NCBI GenBank assembly: GCA_023145595.1
Contig: JAGLDM010000082.1
Coordinates: forward strand, 1-13,329
Direction: 5' to 3'
DNA length: 13,329 bases
DNA from: Flavobacteriaceae bacterium
GTDB lineage: Bacteria > Bacteroidota > Bacteroidia > Flavobacteriales > Flavobacteriaceae
Of the stretch, positions 7,103 to 13,249 are shown one piece after another; within the stretch, counting starts at the first letter, position 1, and each line of letters begins with the position of its first letter. A program made the translations under genes and the position numbers. The notes under the pieces are model-generated. The model ran no database searches and was not told the DNA's origin. It was given only the letters and a program-made list of their open reading frames with translations.

Positions 7103-8306
7103 TGAACTTCTTTAGAATTTTATTAAAAATATCTTTCGCTACAAGCGTTTTAGATTTTAGACCAAATTCGGAAATTTTTTCGGATTTATCAATAATTGAG
7201 ACCTTATTTGTTTCTTGTTTAAATCCAGCTCCTTTATCTTTCAATGAATTTAATACAATAAAGTCTAAATTCTTTCTTTTTAATTTTCCAATAGCATTGG
7301 CAACTTCATCACTGGTTTCTAAGGCAAAACCAACTAATAACTGCTCTTTTTTAATAGTTCCTAACGATGCTAAAATATCTTTTGTTTTTACTAATTCAAT
7401 TTGCATTGATGCATCGTCTTTTTTAATTTTTTCTGATGCAACCTCCTTTGGTCTGTAGTCTGCAACTGCCGCAGATAAAATAGCAATAGCTGCAGTGTCA
7501 AAATTTTGATGAACTACATCATACATTTCTTGAGCGGTAACGACATCAATTCTTTTAATTAAAGAATGATTTACTGTTTCATTAGACACTCCGGCTACCA
7601 ACACCACCTCTGCACCCAAATTTGCTGCGTGTTTCGCTAATTCGAAGCCCATTTTTCCAGAAGAGTAATTTCCTATAAATCTGACAGGATCAATTGCTTC
7701 ATAAGTAGGGCCAGCAGTAATTAGCACTTTTTTATTACGTAGTGGAAGATTTTTTAAAATATCCGCCTCAATAAATGTTAATATACTCTCTGGTTCAGCC
7801 ATTCGACCTTCCCCAACCAATCCACTAGCGAGTTCTCCGCTTTCGGCAGGAATACATATATTTCCAAAACTTTCTAATTTAGAAACACTAGCAATCGTTG
7901 ATGGATGCTTATACATGTCCAAGTCCATTGAAGGAGCAAAGTACACCTTGCTTTTAGCCGATAAATAAGTTGCTAATAATAAATTATCACTGGTGCCGTT
8001 TGCCATTTTCGACAAGGTATTTGCCGTTGCAGGAGCGATAATCATTAAATCGGCCCAAAGACCTAAATCAACATGACTGTTCCATTGCTCATTTTCATCT
8101 TCTTTACTAAAAAAAGTAGAAAGAACTGGGTTTTTTGATAGGGTAGATAACGTAAGTGGCGTTACAAAACCCTTAGAAGCAGGTGTCATGACCACTTGGA
8201 CTTGAGCACCTGCTTTAATGAGTAAACGTACTAAATGTGCAATTTTATAGGCGGCTATCCCAGCAGTTACACCTACAAGAATCTTTTTTTCCTTTAAAAT
8301 AGACAT
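7095..8306 (-). CDS. coaBC: Bifunctional phosphopantothenoylcysteine decarboxylase / phosphopantothenate-cysteine ligase (CoaBC, Dfp)
   Basis: CoaBC makes 4'-phosphopantetheine in two steps of coenzyme A synthesis: it ligates cysteine to phosphopantothenate (CoaB) and decarboxylates the product with FMN (CoaC). The 403 residues carry both domains. CoaC (1 to about 180) shows GVTAGIAAYK, the active-site His in SHVDLG (H78) and APATANT (91-97). CoaB (about 190-403) shows ITAGPTYEAIDPVRFIGNYS with SSGKMG (215-220), AAVADYRP (279-286) and VKTKDIL. Two CoaC residues differ from E. coli: the PAMN Asn is Asp (APSMDLDM, D128) and the substrate-loop Cys is Ser (GELASGLVGEGRM, S161). I recall the same pattern in other Bacteroidota, so it is probably functional. 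It starts 5 bases after rpoZ and overlaps porD by 8 bases. Confidence 0.96.
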   Translation of the reverse strand: MSILKEKKILVGVTAGIAAYKIAHLVRLLIKAGAQVQVVMTPASKGFVTPLTLSTLSKNPVLSTFFSKEDENEQWNSHVDLGLWADLMIIAPATANTLSKMANGTSDNLLLATYLSAKSKVYFAPSMDLDMYKHPSTIASVSKLESFGNICIPAESGELASGLVGEGRMAEPESILTFIEADILKNLPLRNKKVLITAGPTYEAIDPVRFIGNYSSGKMGFELAKHAANLGAEVVLVAGVSNETVNHSLIKRIDVVTAQEMYDVVHQNFDTAAIAILSAAVADYRPKEVASEKIKKDDASMQIELVKTKDILASLGTIKKEQLLVGFALETSDEVANAIGKLKRKNLDFIVLNSLKDKGAGFKQETNKVSIIDKSEKISEFGLKSKTLVAKDIFNKILKKFNG

Positions 8307-8311
8307 GTACT

Positions 8312-8635
8312 TTATTTTGATTCTGCTAACCTATGGTAGGTACGGTTTGCTAACCATTCTTCTACAGCCATAGCAGTAGGTTTTGGTAAACGTTCGTAAA
8401 ATTTAGAAACCTCAATTTGCTCCTTGTTTTCAAAAACCTCTTCTAAACTATCGTTATGAGTTGCAAACTCTTCCAACTTATCTACAAGTTCTTTTTTAAG
8501 GTCGCCATTAATCTGTACCGATCTATTCGCCATTACAACGATTGCCTCATACAAATTGTTTGTTTGTTCTTCAATCGCTTCTCTATTATAAGTAATAGTA
8601 GATAACGGTGCTTTTGAATTTTTGTAATCCATCAT
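8312..8635 (-). CDS. rpoZ: DNA-directed RNA polymerase omega subunit (Rpb6/RpoZ family)
   Basis: Omega helps the beta-prime subunit fold and assemble into RNA polymerase. The 107 residues fit the Bacteroidota form. It has an N-terminal APLSTITYN segment, the core helix NLYEAIVVMANRSVQIN (the counterpart of the E. coli region around FDLVLVAARRARQ), and a longer acidic C-terminal part (LEEVFENKEQIEVSKFYERL) that ends in a family-typical PKPTAMAVEEWLANRTYH. There are two adjacent ATG codons (8635 and 8632); either would serve. The start lies 3 bases after the bamD stop and the gene ends 5 bases before coaBC, so all three are surely one transcript. This position between bamD and coaBC is the usual one in Flavobacteriaceae, as far as I recall. 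Confidence 0.9.
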   Translation of the reverse strand: MMDYKNSKAPLSTITYNREAIEEQTNNLYEAIVVMANRSVQINGDLKKELVDKLEEFATHNDSLEEVFENKEQIEVSKFYERLPKPTAMAVEEWLANRTYHRLAESK

Positions 8636-8638
8636 AAT

Positions 8639-9463
8639 TTATTTATTTAACAAAGCAGACCATTCTTCAAATGCTGCAATTTCTTTATTAATCTCTTCAA
8701 GAGGTTTCTCCATATCTGACAAGTATTCAGAATTTGAATAACTCTTAATAAATTTCTCGTAATAAGTTAAAGCCTCACGCAAACGTGCCTCTTTTTTTAA
8801 TAGAACACTTCTCACACTCAATTTATATCCGGCCATAAATTTTAAATACAAAGCTTCTTCACGGTACTTTGTACCCAAATAATCACCTATTAAATCATCA
8901 AACGAAGTAATCGCCGCCGTATAGTCTGCAATACGATAATATTGATATGCCGTATCAAATGCTTTTGTTTCTAATTTATATCGTAATTCTTGAACTACCA
9001 TATTTGCATCATCTATTTTTTCGGATGCTGGATAAGTATCCATAAACGATTGCATAGCTGCTAATGCTTCATTTGTTGCCGATTGATCTAAGCTTGAAAT
9101 AGGAGAATCTAAATAATAACTATGTGCACCTAAGTAAGCAGCCTCTTCTCGCTTCGTGCTTTTCGGATAATTCTTAGCAAATCTGTCAAAATAATAAGAA
9201 GACAAATGATATTGTTTTGATTGATAATAGGCATTACTAATCATAAACTGAATACGTTCCATTTGAGGTTTCCCCCTATAACCAGGAGTAATCTTCTCGA
9301 ATAACGGAATCGCTTTTGAATAATTTTCAGCATCATACATTATAGCTGCCAATTTATACTGCTCCTCAATAGTCCCTTTATTCAATACTTTATGATATTT
9401 CCCACAAGATGCAAGCACTAAAGCCATTAACAATATGGTTCCTGTTTTTTTCAATTTAACCAT
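8639..9463 (-). CDS. bamD: Outer membrane assembly lipoprotein BamD
   Basis: BamD is the essential TPR lipoprotein of the BAM complex, which inserts beta-barrel proteins into the outer membrane. The 274 residues begin with a lipoprotein signal, KKTGTILLMALVLASCGKY; the lipobox LASC places the lipidated Cys at 20. TPR-like helical pairs follow, including EEQYKLAAIMYDAENYSKAI, ERIQFMISNAYYQSKQYHLS, RFAKNYPKSTKREEAAYLGA and the YYRIADYTAAITSFDDLIGD repeat, a pattern typical of BamD/YfiO. The protein faces the periplasm on the inner leaflet of the outer membrane. It heads the run bamD-rpoZ-coaBC-porD-recN, with a candidate -7 box only four bases before its ATG. The 137 bases to dapA make bamD the likely first gene of its operon. 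Confidence 0.94.
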   Translation of the reverse strand: MVKLKKTGTILLMALVLASCGKYHKVLNKGTIEEQYKLAAIMYDAENYSKAIPLFEKITPGYRGKPQMERIQFMISNAYYQSKQYHLSSYYFDRFAKNYPKSTKREEAAYLGAHSYYLDSPISSLDQSATNEALAAMQSFMDTYPASEKIDDANMVVQELRYKLETKAFDTAYQYYRIADYTAAITSFDDLIGDYLGTKYREEALYLKFMAGYKLSVRSVLLKKEARLREALTYYEKFIKSYSNSEYLSDMEKPLEEINKEIAAFEEWSALLNK

Positions 9464-9467
9464 TTGG

Positions 9468-9475
9468 CAAAATTA
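9468..9475 (-). promoter_or_regulatory. Candidate -7 box of the bamD operon promoter
   Basis: TAATTTTG on the minus strand matches TAnnTTTG and ends four bases before the bamD ATG, which would give a leaderless or near-leaderless mRNA. No clear -33 TTTG is at the expected distance, so this is a modest call. Confidence 0.35.
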
Positions 9476-9600
9476 GTTATTTAATATGGATTATTAAAAC
9501 GATTTTACAAATCATTACCCTATCCAATAAGGCTTTCTCTTCTGTTTTAGAGTTATTTATCTTCTCTAACTGAAAGATAAACAAACCTAATAAAGTTAAA

Positions 9601-10476
9601 TCAATACTTATCAATAAAATTAGAAATTTTCAATTCTAATTCAGACGTTGCCTTCACTAATGGCAAACGTACTTCACTTCCACAAATTGCAATCTTTTTC
9701 AAAAGAAACTTTATCCCGGACGGATTCCCTTCTTCAAAAATCAAATCAATACTCTCTTTTAATTTATCCTGAATGCGATACGCCTCTTCTGACTTCCCCT
9801 TTAAACCAAGGTTGATTAACGTTGTAAAATCTTTTGGCAAACCTTGACTAATTACACTTATCACTCCAGCCCCACCTTCTAAAACCATTGGCAATGCAAT
9901 CATATCATCACCCGAAATCACCAAAAAGTCTTTTGGCTTATTATCAATTATTTTTTTTGCTTGCTCTAAGTCGCCTGCAGCTTCTTTTATTGCAATTACA
10001 TTATCACAATCATTCGCCAGCCTCAATACTGTTTCTGCAGTCATATTTTGAGCTGTTCTACCAGGAACATTATATAGTATTATCGGCAATGGACTCGCTT
10101 TAGATATTGCTTTAAAATGCTGATAAATACCTTCTTGCGTCGGTTTATTATAGTAAGGCGAAACCGAAAGAATGGCGTCAAAGCCCTTAAGATTTCTTGT
10201 TTCCAACTCAGCCACAACACCCATTGTGTTATTACCACCAACCCCTAAAACTAATGGTAATCTTTGATTGTTTACTGAAATTATTTTTTTAATAACCGCT
10301 TCCTTTTCTGATGGGCTTAGGGTTACTGATTCTCCAGTAGTACCTAATACAACTAAATAATCTACACCATTATCAATTTGGAAATTCACCAACCGCTCCA
10401 AAGATTCAAAATCGATCGATTTATCATCGTTAAATGGAGTTATCAAAGCTGTTCCTGTTCCAATAAATTTTTTCAT
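9601..10476 (-). CDS. dapA: 4-hydroxy-tetrahydrodipicolinate synthase
   Basis: DapA condenses pyruvate with aspartate semialdehyde, the first committed step to diaminopimelate and lysine, so it feeds cell-wall and amino-acid synthesis. The 291 residues form the class I aldolase TIM barrel. It has GTTGES (45-50, with the proton-relay Thr), SVSPYYNKP with the relay Tyr near 108-109, LYNVPGRTA with Y135 and R140, and IAIKEAAG with the Schiff-base lysine K164. [20 protein letters not shown] (189 onward) is also typical. The ATG overlaps the upstream DUF6913 stop by one base (TAATG), so the two genes are translationally coupled. No terminator is obvious in the 137 bases after it; only a weak 6-base stem occurs there. 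Confidence 0.97.
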   Translation of the reverse strand: MKKFIGTGTALITPFNDDKSIDFESLERLVNFQIDNGVDYLVVLGTTGESVTLSPSEKEAVIKKIISVNNQRLPLVLGVGGNNTMGVVAELETRNLKGFDAILSVSPYYNKPTQEGIYQHFKAISKASPLPIILYNVPGRTAQNMTAETVLRLANDCDNVIAIKEAAGDLEQAKKIIDNKPKDFLVISGDDMIALPMVLEGGAGVISVISQGLPKDFTTLINLGLKGKSEEAYRIQDKLKESIDLIFEEGNPSGIKFLLKKIAICGSEVRLPLVKATSELELKISNFIDKY

Positions 10477-10988
10477 TATATCTTTTTTAAGATCAATAAA
10501 TATTTTTTTAATTCTTTATTAAAAGATAAAAAATCGGATTTGTCTACATCAATAATTATGTCATAAACCTGAGAATAATCATCTAACAACCCCACCTTCA
10601 ATCCTGCCTTTGAGTTTGCTACAAAATTAGCTACAAACTCGTTACTCTTGGTATAATCCACTAGCAAATCAAAAGATGAATTTGCTAAATCAGTTCGTTC
10701 AGACCCTTTTAATTTTCCAAACAAACCAAAATCACGCTTAGAAATTACATTTTCTAAACTTTCATTTTTTTCAATTTTACGTTTAAATATTAACACCTTA
10801 AACGATTGTTTTGATAGATTTAAATAAGTCGCTAACTCTTTAATCAACTCATCATTCATTTCTTCCTCAACAAATAACAGAACATTTTTTATTTTATTTG
10901 CATTCAAAGAATCAACTTCAGAAGACGCGTCAAGACTTTTTTCTATTCGCCTGATTACATTTCTACTCTTGAATCCGTCTAAAATCAT
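10476..10988 (-). CDS. DUF6913-like protein of unknown function, coupled to dapA
   Basis: This 170-residue cytoplasmic protein lacks a signal peptide or membrane segment. It begins [19 protein letters not shown], then has a beta-strand and helix pattern ([30 protein letters not shown]) and a [20 protein letters not shown] stretch. The C-terminal part has [20 protein letters not shown] and [21 protein letters not shown] recall this as the DUF6913 family found next to dapA in Flavobacteriaceae; the name is from memory and the function is unknown. The alternating beta-alpha layout resembles a small Rossmann-like fold, but no cofactor motif is visible. Its stop overlaps the dapA start by one base, so it is probably co-expressed. 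A good -7 box lies 17 bases upstream. Confidence 0.75.
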   Translation of the reverse strand: MILDGFKSRNVIRRIEKSLDASSEVDSLNANKIKNVLLFVEEEMNDELIKELATYLNLSKQSFKVLIFKRKIEKNESLENVISKRDFGLFGKLKGSERTDLANSSFDLLVDYTKSNEFVANFVANSKAGLKVGLLDDYSQVYDIIIDVDKSDFLSFNKELKKYLLILKKI

Positions 10989-11005
10989 GATTACCTAATA
11001 AAATG

Positions 11006-11013
11006 CAAAAGTA
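11006..11013 (-). promoter_or_regulatory. Candidate -7 box of the DUF6913-dapA promoter
   Basis: TACTTTTG on the minus strand fits TAnnTTTG and is followed by C, common in this phylum. It ends 17 bases before the ATG. A TTTG lies 15 bases upstream, closer than the usual 19-20 spacing. Confidence 0.45.
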
Positions 11014-11091
11014 AAAAAATCAATCAACAAAAATCACATCTTTCTTGTCTTTGTAATAAATTTTGATTTTCTCTTCTAATTTCACAAATTT

Positions 11092-11426
11092 ATGCTAGAA
11101 AAAACCGCTCACTTATAAGATTAATCACATCTGTTTTGCTATCGTAAACGCTGCTCTACAAACTTACGGCAGACCCAATTTATTCTCACTCAAATCTGCA
11201 TAAAACCCTATGAAAGGGCTGGAGTTTTAGAATTAGTTACTGCTGTATTATTACTAATTCCAAGTTTAATTTGATTCAAAAACACACTATTATTAAAACA
11301 ATTTAGTGGTGCTATATTCATAACATCCAACAACCTTTAGATATTGAACCAAATAACAACAACTTCCTTTTCTTTTATATCACACTGACTGTCTTGATGT
11401 TAATATTCATTCTATTAATCACATAA
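11092..11426 (+). pseudogene. Decayed doxX-like membrane protein gene
   Basis: Successive reading-frame pieces on the plus strand line up with the DoxX/DoxX-like membrane family in the correct order. A possible old start is MLEKTAHL at 11092. The frame at 11118-11198 gives RLITSVLLS, a stop, then TLLYKLTADP. The frame at about 11188-11290 gives TQICIKPYERAGVLELVTAV and then LLLIPSLI, a TGA stop, and KQFSGAIF. The frame at 11346-11426 gives NNNNFLFFYITLTVLMLIFI up to a natural TAA. The pattern of ExPxxR, GVLEL, LLLIP and GAIF followed by a last hydrophobic helix is what I know of DoxX proteins. With at least three frame changes, two internal stops and only about 335 bases, against about 120-130 codons expected, it is not functional. 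Its function before decay (possibly redox related) is unknown. Confidence 0.7.
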
Positions 11427-11435
11427 CTAAAAACA

Positions 11436-11462
11436 CCCCAACAATTGGGGCTAAAATTTAGC
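11436..11462. repeat. Two abutting palindromes upstream of the 72-residue gene
   Basis: CCCCAA-CAA-TTGGGG (11436-11450) has perfect six-base arms. It shares its last G with a second perfect palindrome, GCTAAA-A-TTTAGC (11450-11462). The pair ends immediately before the TTG -33 box at 11463, a classic operator position. Read on the minus strand the first hairpin is followed by TGTTTTT and could also terminate, but no minus-strand gene ends here. Confidence 0.5.
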
Positions 11463-11492
11463 TTGTGTTTAACAAAAATTATGCTATCTTTA
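11463..11492 (+). promoter_or_regulatory. Promoter of the 72-residue gene
   Basis: TTG (11463-11465), 19 bases, then TATCTTTA (11485-11492) matches the Bacteroidota -33/-7 pattern with ideal spacing and one mismatch in the last -7 base. A leader of about 20 bases follows before the ATG at 11518. Confidence 0.55.
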
Positions 11493-11517
11493 AAACTTTT
11501 TAAAATTAGAAACAATT

Positions 11518-11736
11518 ATGGGAAGACCTCCTACTAGACCAGCAAAATTAAGAGATGGATTTTATATTGAAGTCCGCAATAAAGGTGCTAAAAGCGGTAT
11601 CAAAATAAGACGCGACAACAAACTTGAAATGATGGACGCTGTTGATGAATATCGAAAAATTAAAGAAATTATTATTTTAGGCGAATGCAAAAACGACAAA
11701 TGGCTAGAAAAGCCCAAACAAGCCATTAAATTATAA
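11518..11736 (+). CDS. Small basic protein, conserved in Flavobacteriaceae, function unknown
   Basis: A 72-residue soluble protein opens MGRPPTRPAKLRDGFYIEVR and continues NKGAKSGIKIRRDNK, then a helix (about 36-50, LEMMDAVDEYRKIKEI) and IILGEC. The N-terminal half is strongly basic with an Arg/Pro-rich arm like an AT-hook or nucleic-acid-binding tail, followed by a predicted beta hairpin and one helix. I recall near-identical unnamed proteins in many flavobacteria but know no function; a nucleic-acid or ribosome-associated role is inference from charge and fold only. Codon use looks like that of neighbouring genes. It is monocistronic: a good promoter with two palindromes stands upstream and a strong terminator about 80 bases downstream. 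It is oriented away from the dapA operon. Confidence 0.8.
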   Translation: MGRPPTRPAKLRDGFYIEVRNKGAKSGIKIRRDNKLEMMDAVDEYRKIKEIIILGECKNDKWLEKPKQAIKL

Positions 11737-11816
11737 TTTATAATGATTGTAGTTCTTGATTTTAGCTGATTTTCAGATTTGGAATTTGAAGGAATTGCAT
11801 ATATTTACAAATCAAA

Positions 11817-11857
11817 ATAAAGGAGTCTTTTTATAAGAACTCCTTTATTTTTGTTTT
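11817..11857 (+). terminator. Strong intrinsic terminator after the 72-residue gene
   Basis: Perfect 10-base arms ATAAAGGAGT (11817-11826) and ACTCCTTTAT (11839-11848) enclose a 12-base loop and are followed by TTTTGTTTT. On the minus strand the stem is followed by TTTGATTTG, so it may work in both directions. Confidence 0.85.
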
Positions 11858-11885
11858 AAAACCTCATCAACTCTTATTAGGTTTT
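11858..11885 (+). terminator. Possible second, weaker terminator hairpin
   Basis: AAAACCT (11858-11864) pairs with AGGTTTT (11879-11885) across a 14-base loop and is followed by GTTTTCTGTT. It directly follows the stronger terminator and may be a backup. The stem is AT-rich and the call is weak. Confidence 0.3.
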
Positions 11886-12035
11886 GTTTTCTGTTGTATT
11901 ATTTGTGAGAACTATCACAAAACAGGCCTCTTGAAGTGTCTTTTAGCACAAAAAAAATCGATCTTTCTGCCTGCTGGGTTTTTTTTACGAATTCGTGTTA
12001 TTTTGATTTAAGTTGATATTAAAGACATAATGAGA
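11886..12035. other. Intergenic sequence between two plus-strand genes
   Basis: Apart from the palindrome at 11902-11921, I see no reading frame, RNA gene or decayed gene here. The whole gap from 11737 to 12127 (391 bases) holds the terminators, this stretch, two REP-like copies and the DUF6122 promoter. Confidence 0.5.
11902..11921. promoter_or_regulatory. CRP/FNR-like palindrome
   Basis: TTTGTGA-GAACTA-TCACAAA has perfect seven-base arms and contains TGTGA-N6-TCACA, the enterobacterial CRP half-site pattern. It lies more than 200 bases before the DUF6122 start with no promoter next to it. Bacteroidota CRP-family regulators need not share this consensus, so it is only a candidate. Confidence 0.3.
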
Positions 12036-12061
12036 TCTCATTTCGTCGAAAGCAGAAATCC
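12036..12061 (+). repeat. Degenerate REP-like repeat copy
   Basis: Aligns without gaps with the REP-like unit at 13221-13246 over 26 bases, keeping the TCATT, CGAA, GCAG and AATCC blocks with about six differences. It is in the opposite orientation to the copy at 12084-12108, so the two form an inverted pair. Confidence 0.5.
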
Positions 12062-12083
12062 TCTTTTTACAGGCACTTATATA

Positions 12084-12108
12084 GATTCCTGCTTTCGCAG
12101 GAATGACA
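12084..12108 (-). repeat. REP-like palindromic repeat copy
   Basis: Eight-base arms ATTCCTGC (12085-12092) and GCAGGAAT (12097-12104) enclose TTTC, with TGACA flank. On the minus strand it differs at one of 25 bases from the copy at 13221-13245. It belongs to the widespread type with an ATTCCTGC-N4-GCAGGAAT core. Confidence 0.8.
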
Positions 12109-12123
12109 AAATCTGTATTTTTG
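12093..12123 (+). promoter_or_regulatory. Candidate promoter of the DUF6122 gene, partly inside the REP-like repeat
   Basis: TATTTTTG (12116-12123) fits TAnnTTTG and ends four bases before the ATG. Exactly 19 bases upstream is TTTC (12093-12096), a three-of-four match to the -33 TTTG, and it is the loop of the REP-like hairpin. Confidence 0.4.
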
Positions 12124-12127
12124 CAAC

Positions 12128-12436
12128 ATGACCTTGAAATTTAGCATTCATTACGGATTGCATTTTATTGCTCCAGCAATCATTGCTTTTCTGTTTTTTA
12201 GAAAGCAATGGATAAAAGTGTACTTGATTTTTATTGCAACAATGTTGGTAGATTTAGATCACTTGCTAGCAACGCCTTTATTTGACCCAAATAGGTGTAG
12301 TATTAACTTTCATCCGTTGCACTCTTACTTTGCAATTGGTATTTATGTAATTGGGCTTTTCTTTAAGAAGACAAGAGTCATTTCTATTGCCCTACTCTTG
12401 CATATGTTTACAGATTGGTTGGATTGTTGGTTGTAA
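12128..12436 (+). CDS. DUF6122-like small membrane protein
   Basis: This 102-residue inner-membrane protein has three or four hydrophobic segments (about 10-24, 29-45, 66-80, 84-95). Polar residues inside them are suggestive: H9, DLDH (42-45), NFHPLHS (60-66) and HMFTDWLD (92-99). I recall the DUF6122 family near trpA in Flavobacteriaceae. The order of His, DxDH, HxxHS and HxxxD resembles the YdjM-type membrane-bound metal-dependent hydrolases (PF04307) in compact form; that link is inference, and no reaction is known for this family. The start at 12128 follows a -7 box by four bases. The stop codon at 12434-12436 directly abuts the trpA stop on the other strand. Confidence 0.8.
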   Translation: MTLKFSIHYGLHFIAPAIIAFLFFRKQWIKVYLIFIATMLVDLDHLLATPLFDPNRCSINFHPLHSYFAIGIYVIGLFFKKTRVISIALLLHMFTDWLDCWL

Positions 12437-13204
12437 TTATTTTATAATCCCATTTACAAATTCATCAATATTTTTAACACCTTTGGCGTCCAAAAACTTG
12501 ATAAATGCTGAACCAATAATTGCTCCGTTCACATATTCACAAACAGTATTAAACGTTGATTTATTTGAAATTCCGAAACCTACAATCAACGTGCTTTTTA
12601 AATTCATTGCTTTAATTCGCTCAAAATATGCAATTTGCCCTTGCGATATTTCTCCTTTTGCACCCGTAATTGATGCTGAGGCTACTACATAAATAAAAGC
12701 ATCAGTCAATCCATCAATCATTCTAATTCGCTCTTCAGAAGTTTGTGGCGTAATTAAAAACACATTCGAAATACCATACTTCGCAAACAATTGTTTGTAA
12801 TGTGTTTCATACTCAATCATTGGTAAATCTGGCAAAATCACGGTTTCAATTCCACAAGCAATACATTGCTCACAAAACTTTTCTTCACCATATTTTAACA
12901 TTTGATTTAGATACCCCATTAAAACCAAAGGCGTTTTATTTACACCCTTAATTGACTTCAACTGATCAAAAATCACATCTAGATTAATTCCGTTACCCAA
13001 TGCTACTTCACTACTATATTGAATAGTTGGACCGTCTGCCATCGGGTCGGAGTATGGTAATCCAACTTCTATAAAATCTACACCACTTGTACCCAAACTC
13101 TCAATAATTGCTGCGGTATCGTTTAACTGTGGAAATCCTGCTGTAAAAAATACAGAACATAGATTTTGGGTTTTATTTTTAACTAATTCTTTAAGTGAAT
13201 TCAT
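12437..13204 (-). CDS. trpA: Tryptophan synthase alpha chain
   Basis: TrpA splits indole-3-glycerol phosphate into indole, passed through a tunnel to TrpB, and glyceraldehyde 3-phosphate: the last stage of tryptophan synthesis. The 255 residues form the expected TIM barrel. The catalytic pair is E46 in FIEVGLPYSDP and D57 in PMADGPTIQ. FFTAGFP (19-25), LMGYLNQM, ILPDLP (123-128) and Y172 followed by VVASASITGAKG are present. The loop keeps the Thr-Gly of E. coli TrpA but lacks its Arg; I believe this is usual in Bacteroidota. VGFGIS (208-213) and IIGSAF (229-234) bind phosphate. trpB is not visible. Directly upstream are a REP-like repeat (17 bases before the ATG) and a GIY-YIG gene end, with no promoter seen, so trpA is probably read from upstream. 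Confidence 0.97.
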   Translation of the reverse strand: MNSLKELVKNKTQNLCSVFFTAGFPQLNDTAAIIESLGTSGVDFIEVGLPYSDPMADGPTIQYSSEVALGNGINLDVIFDQLKSIKGVNKTPLVLMGYLNQMLKYGEEKFCEQCIACGIETVILPDLPMIEYETHYKQLFAKYGISNVFLITPQTSEERIRMIDGLTDAFIYVVASASITGAKGEISQGQIAYFERIKAMNLKSTLIVGFGISNKSTFNTVCEYVNGAIIGSAFIKFLDAKGVKNIDEFVNGIIK

Positions 13205-13220
13205 ACTTATCTTTTTTTAT

Positions 13221-13246
13221 TGTCATTCCTGCGAAGGCAGGAATCC
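13221..13246 (+). repeat. REP-like palindromic repeat copy between the nuclease gene end and trpA
   Basis: Arms ATTCCTGC (13225-13232) and GCAGGAAT (13237-13244) enclose GAAG. It differs from the 12084-12108 copy at one of 25 bases. It starts three bases beyond the stop of the GIY-YIG-like gene and ends 16 bases before the trpA ATG, so it is transcribed as a hairpin in the leader of trpA. Confidence 0.85.
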
Positions 13247-13249
13247 AAA

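Noticed and set aside
7102..7458. Plus-strand open frame, 118 codons
   Set aside because: Antisense of the well-supported coaBC gene, low-complexity composition and no recognisable motif.
9541..9600. Weak stem TTAGAG/CTCTAA after dapA as a terminator
   Set aside because: Only six AT-rich pairs with a long loop and no U-tract on the minus strand.
11100..11200. Possible tRNA or structured RNA suggested by GC-richer blocks
   Set aside because: No acceptor stem or T-loop could be built, and the stretch is better explained as part of the doxX-like relic.
12351..12692. Plus-strand open frame, 113 codons
   Set aside because: It overlaps the end of DUF6122 in another frame and is antisense to trpA, which has all its catalytic residues.
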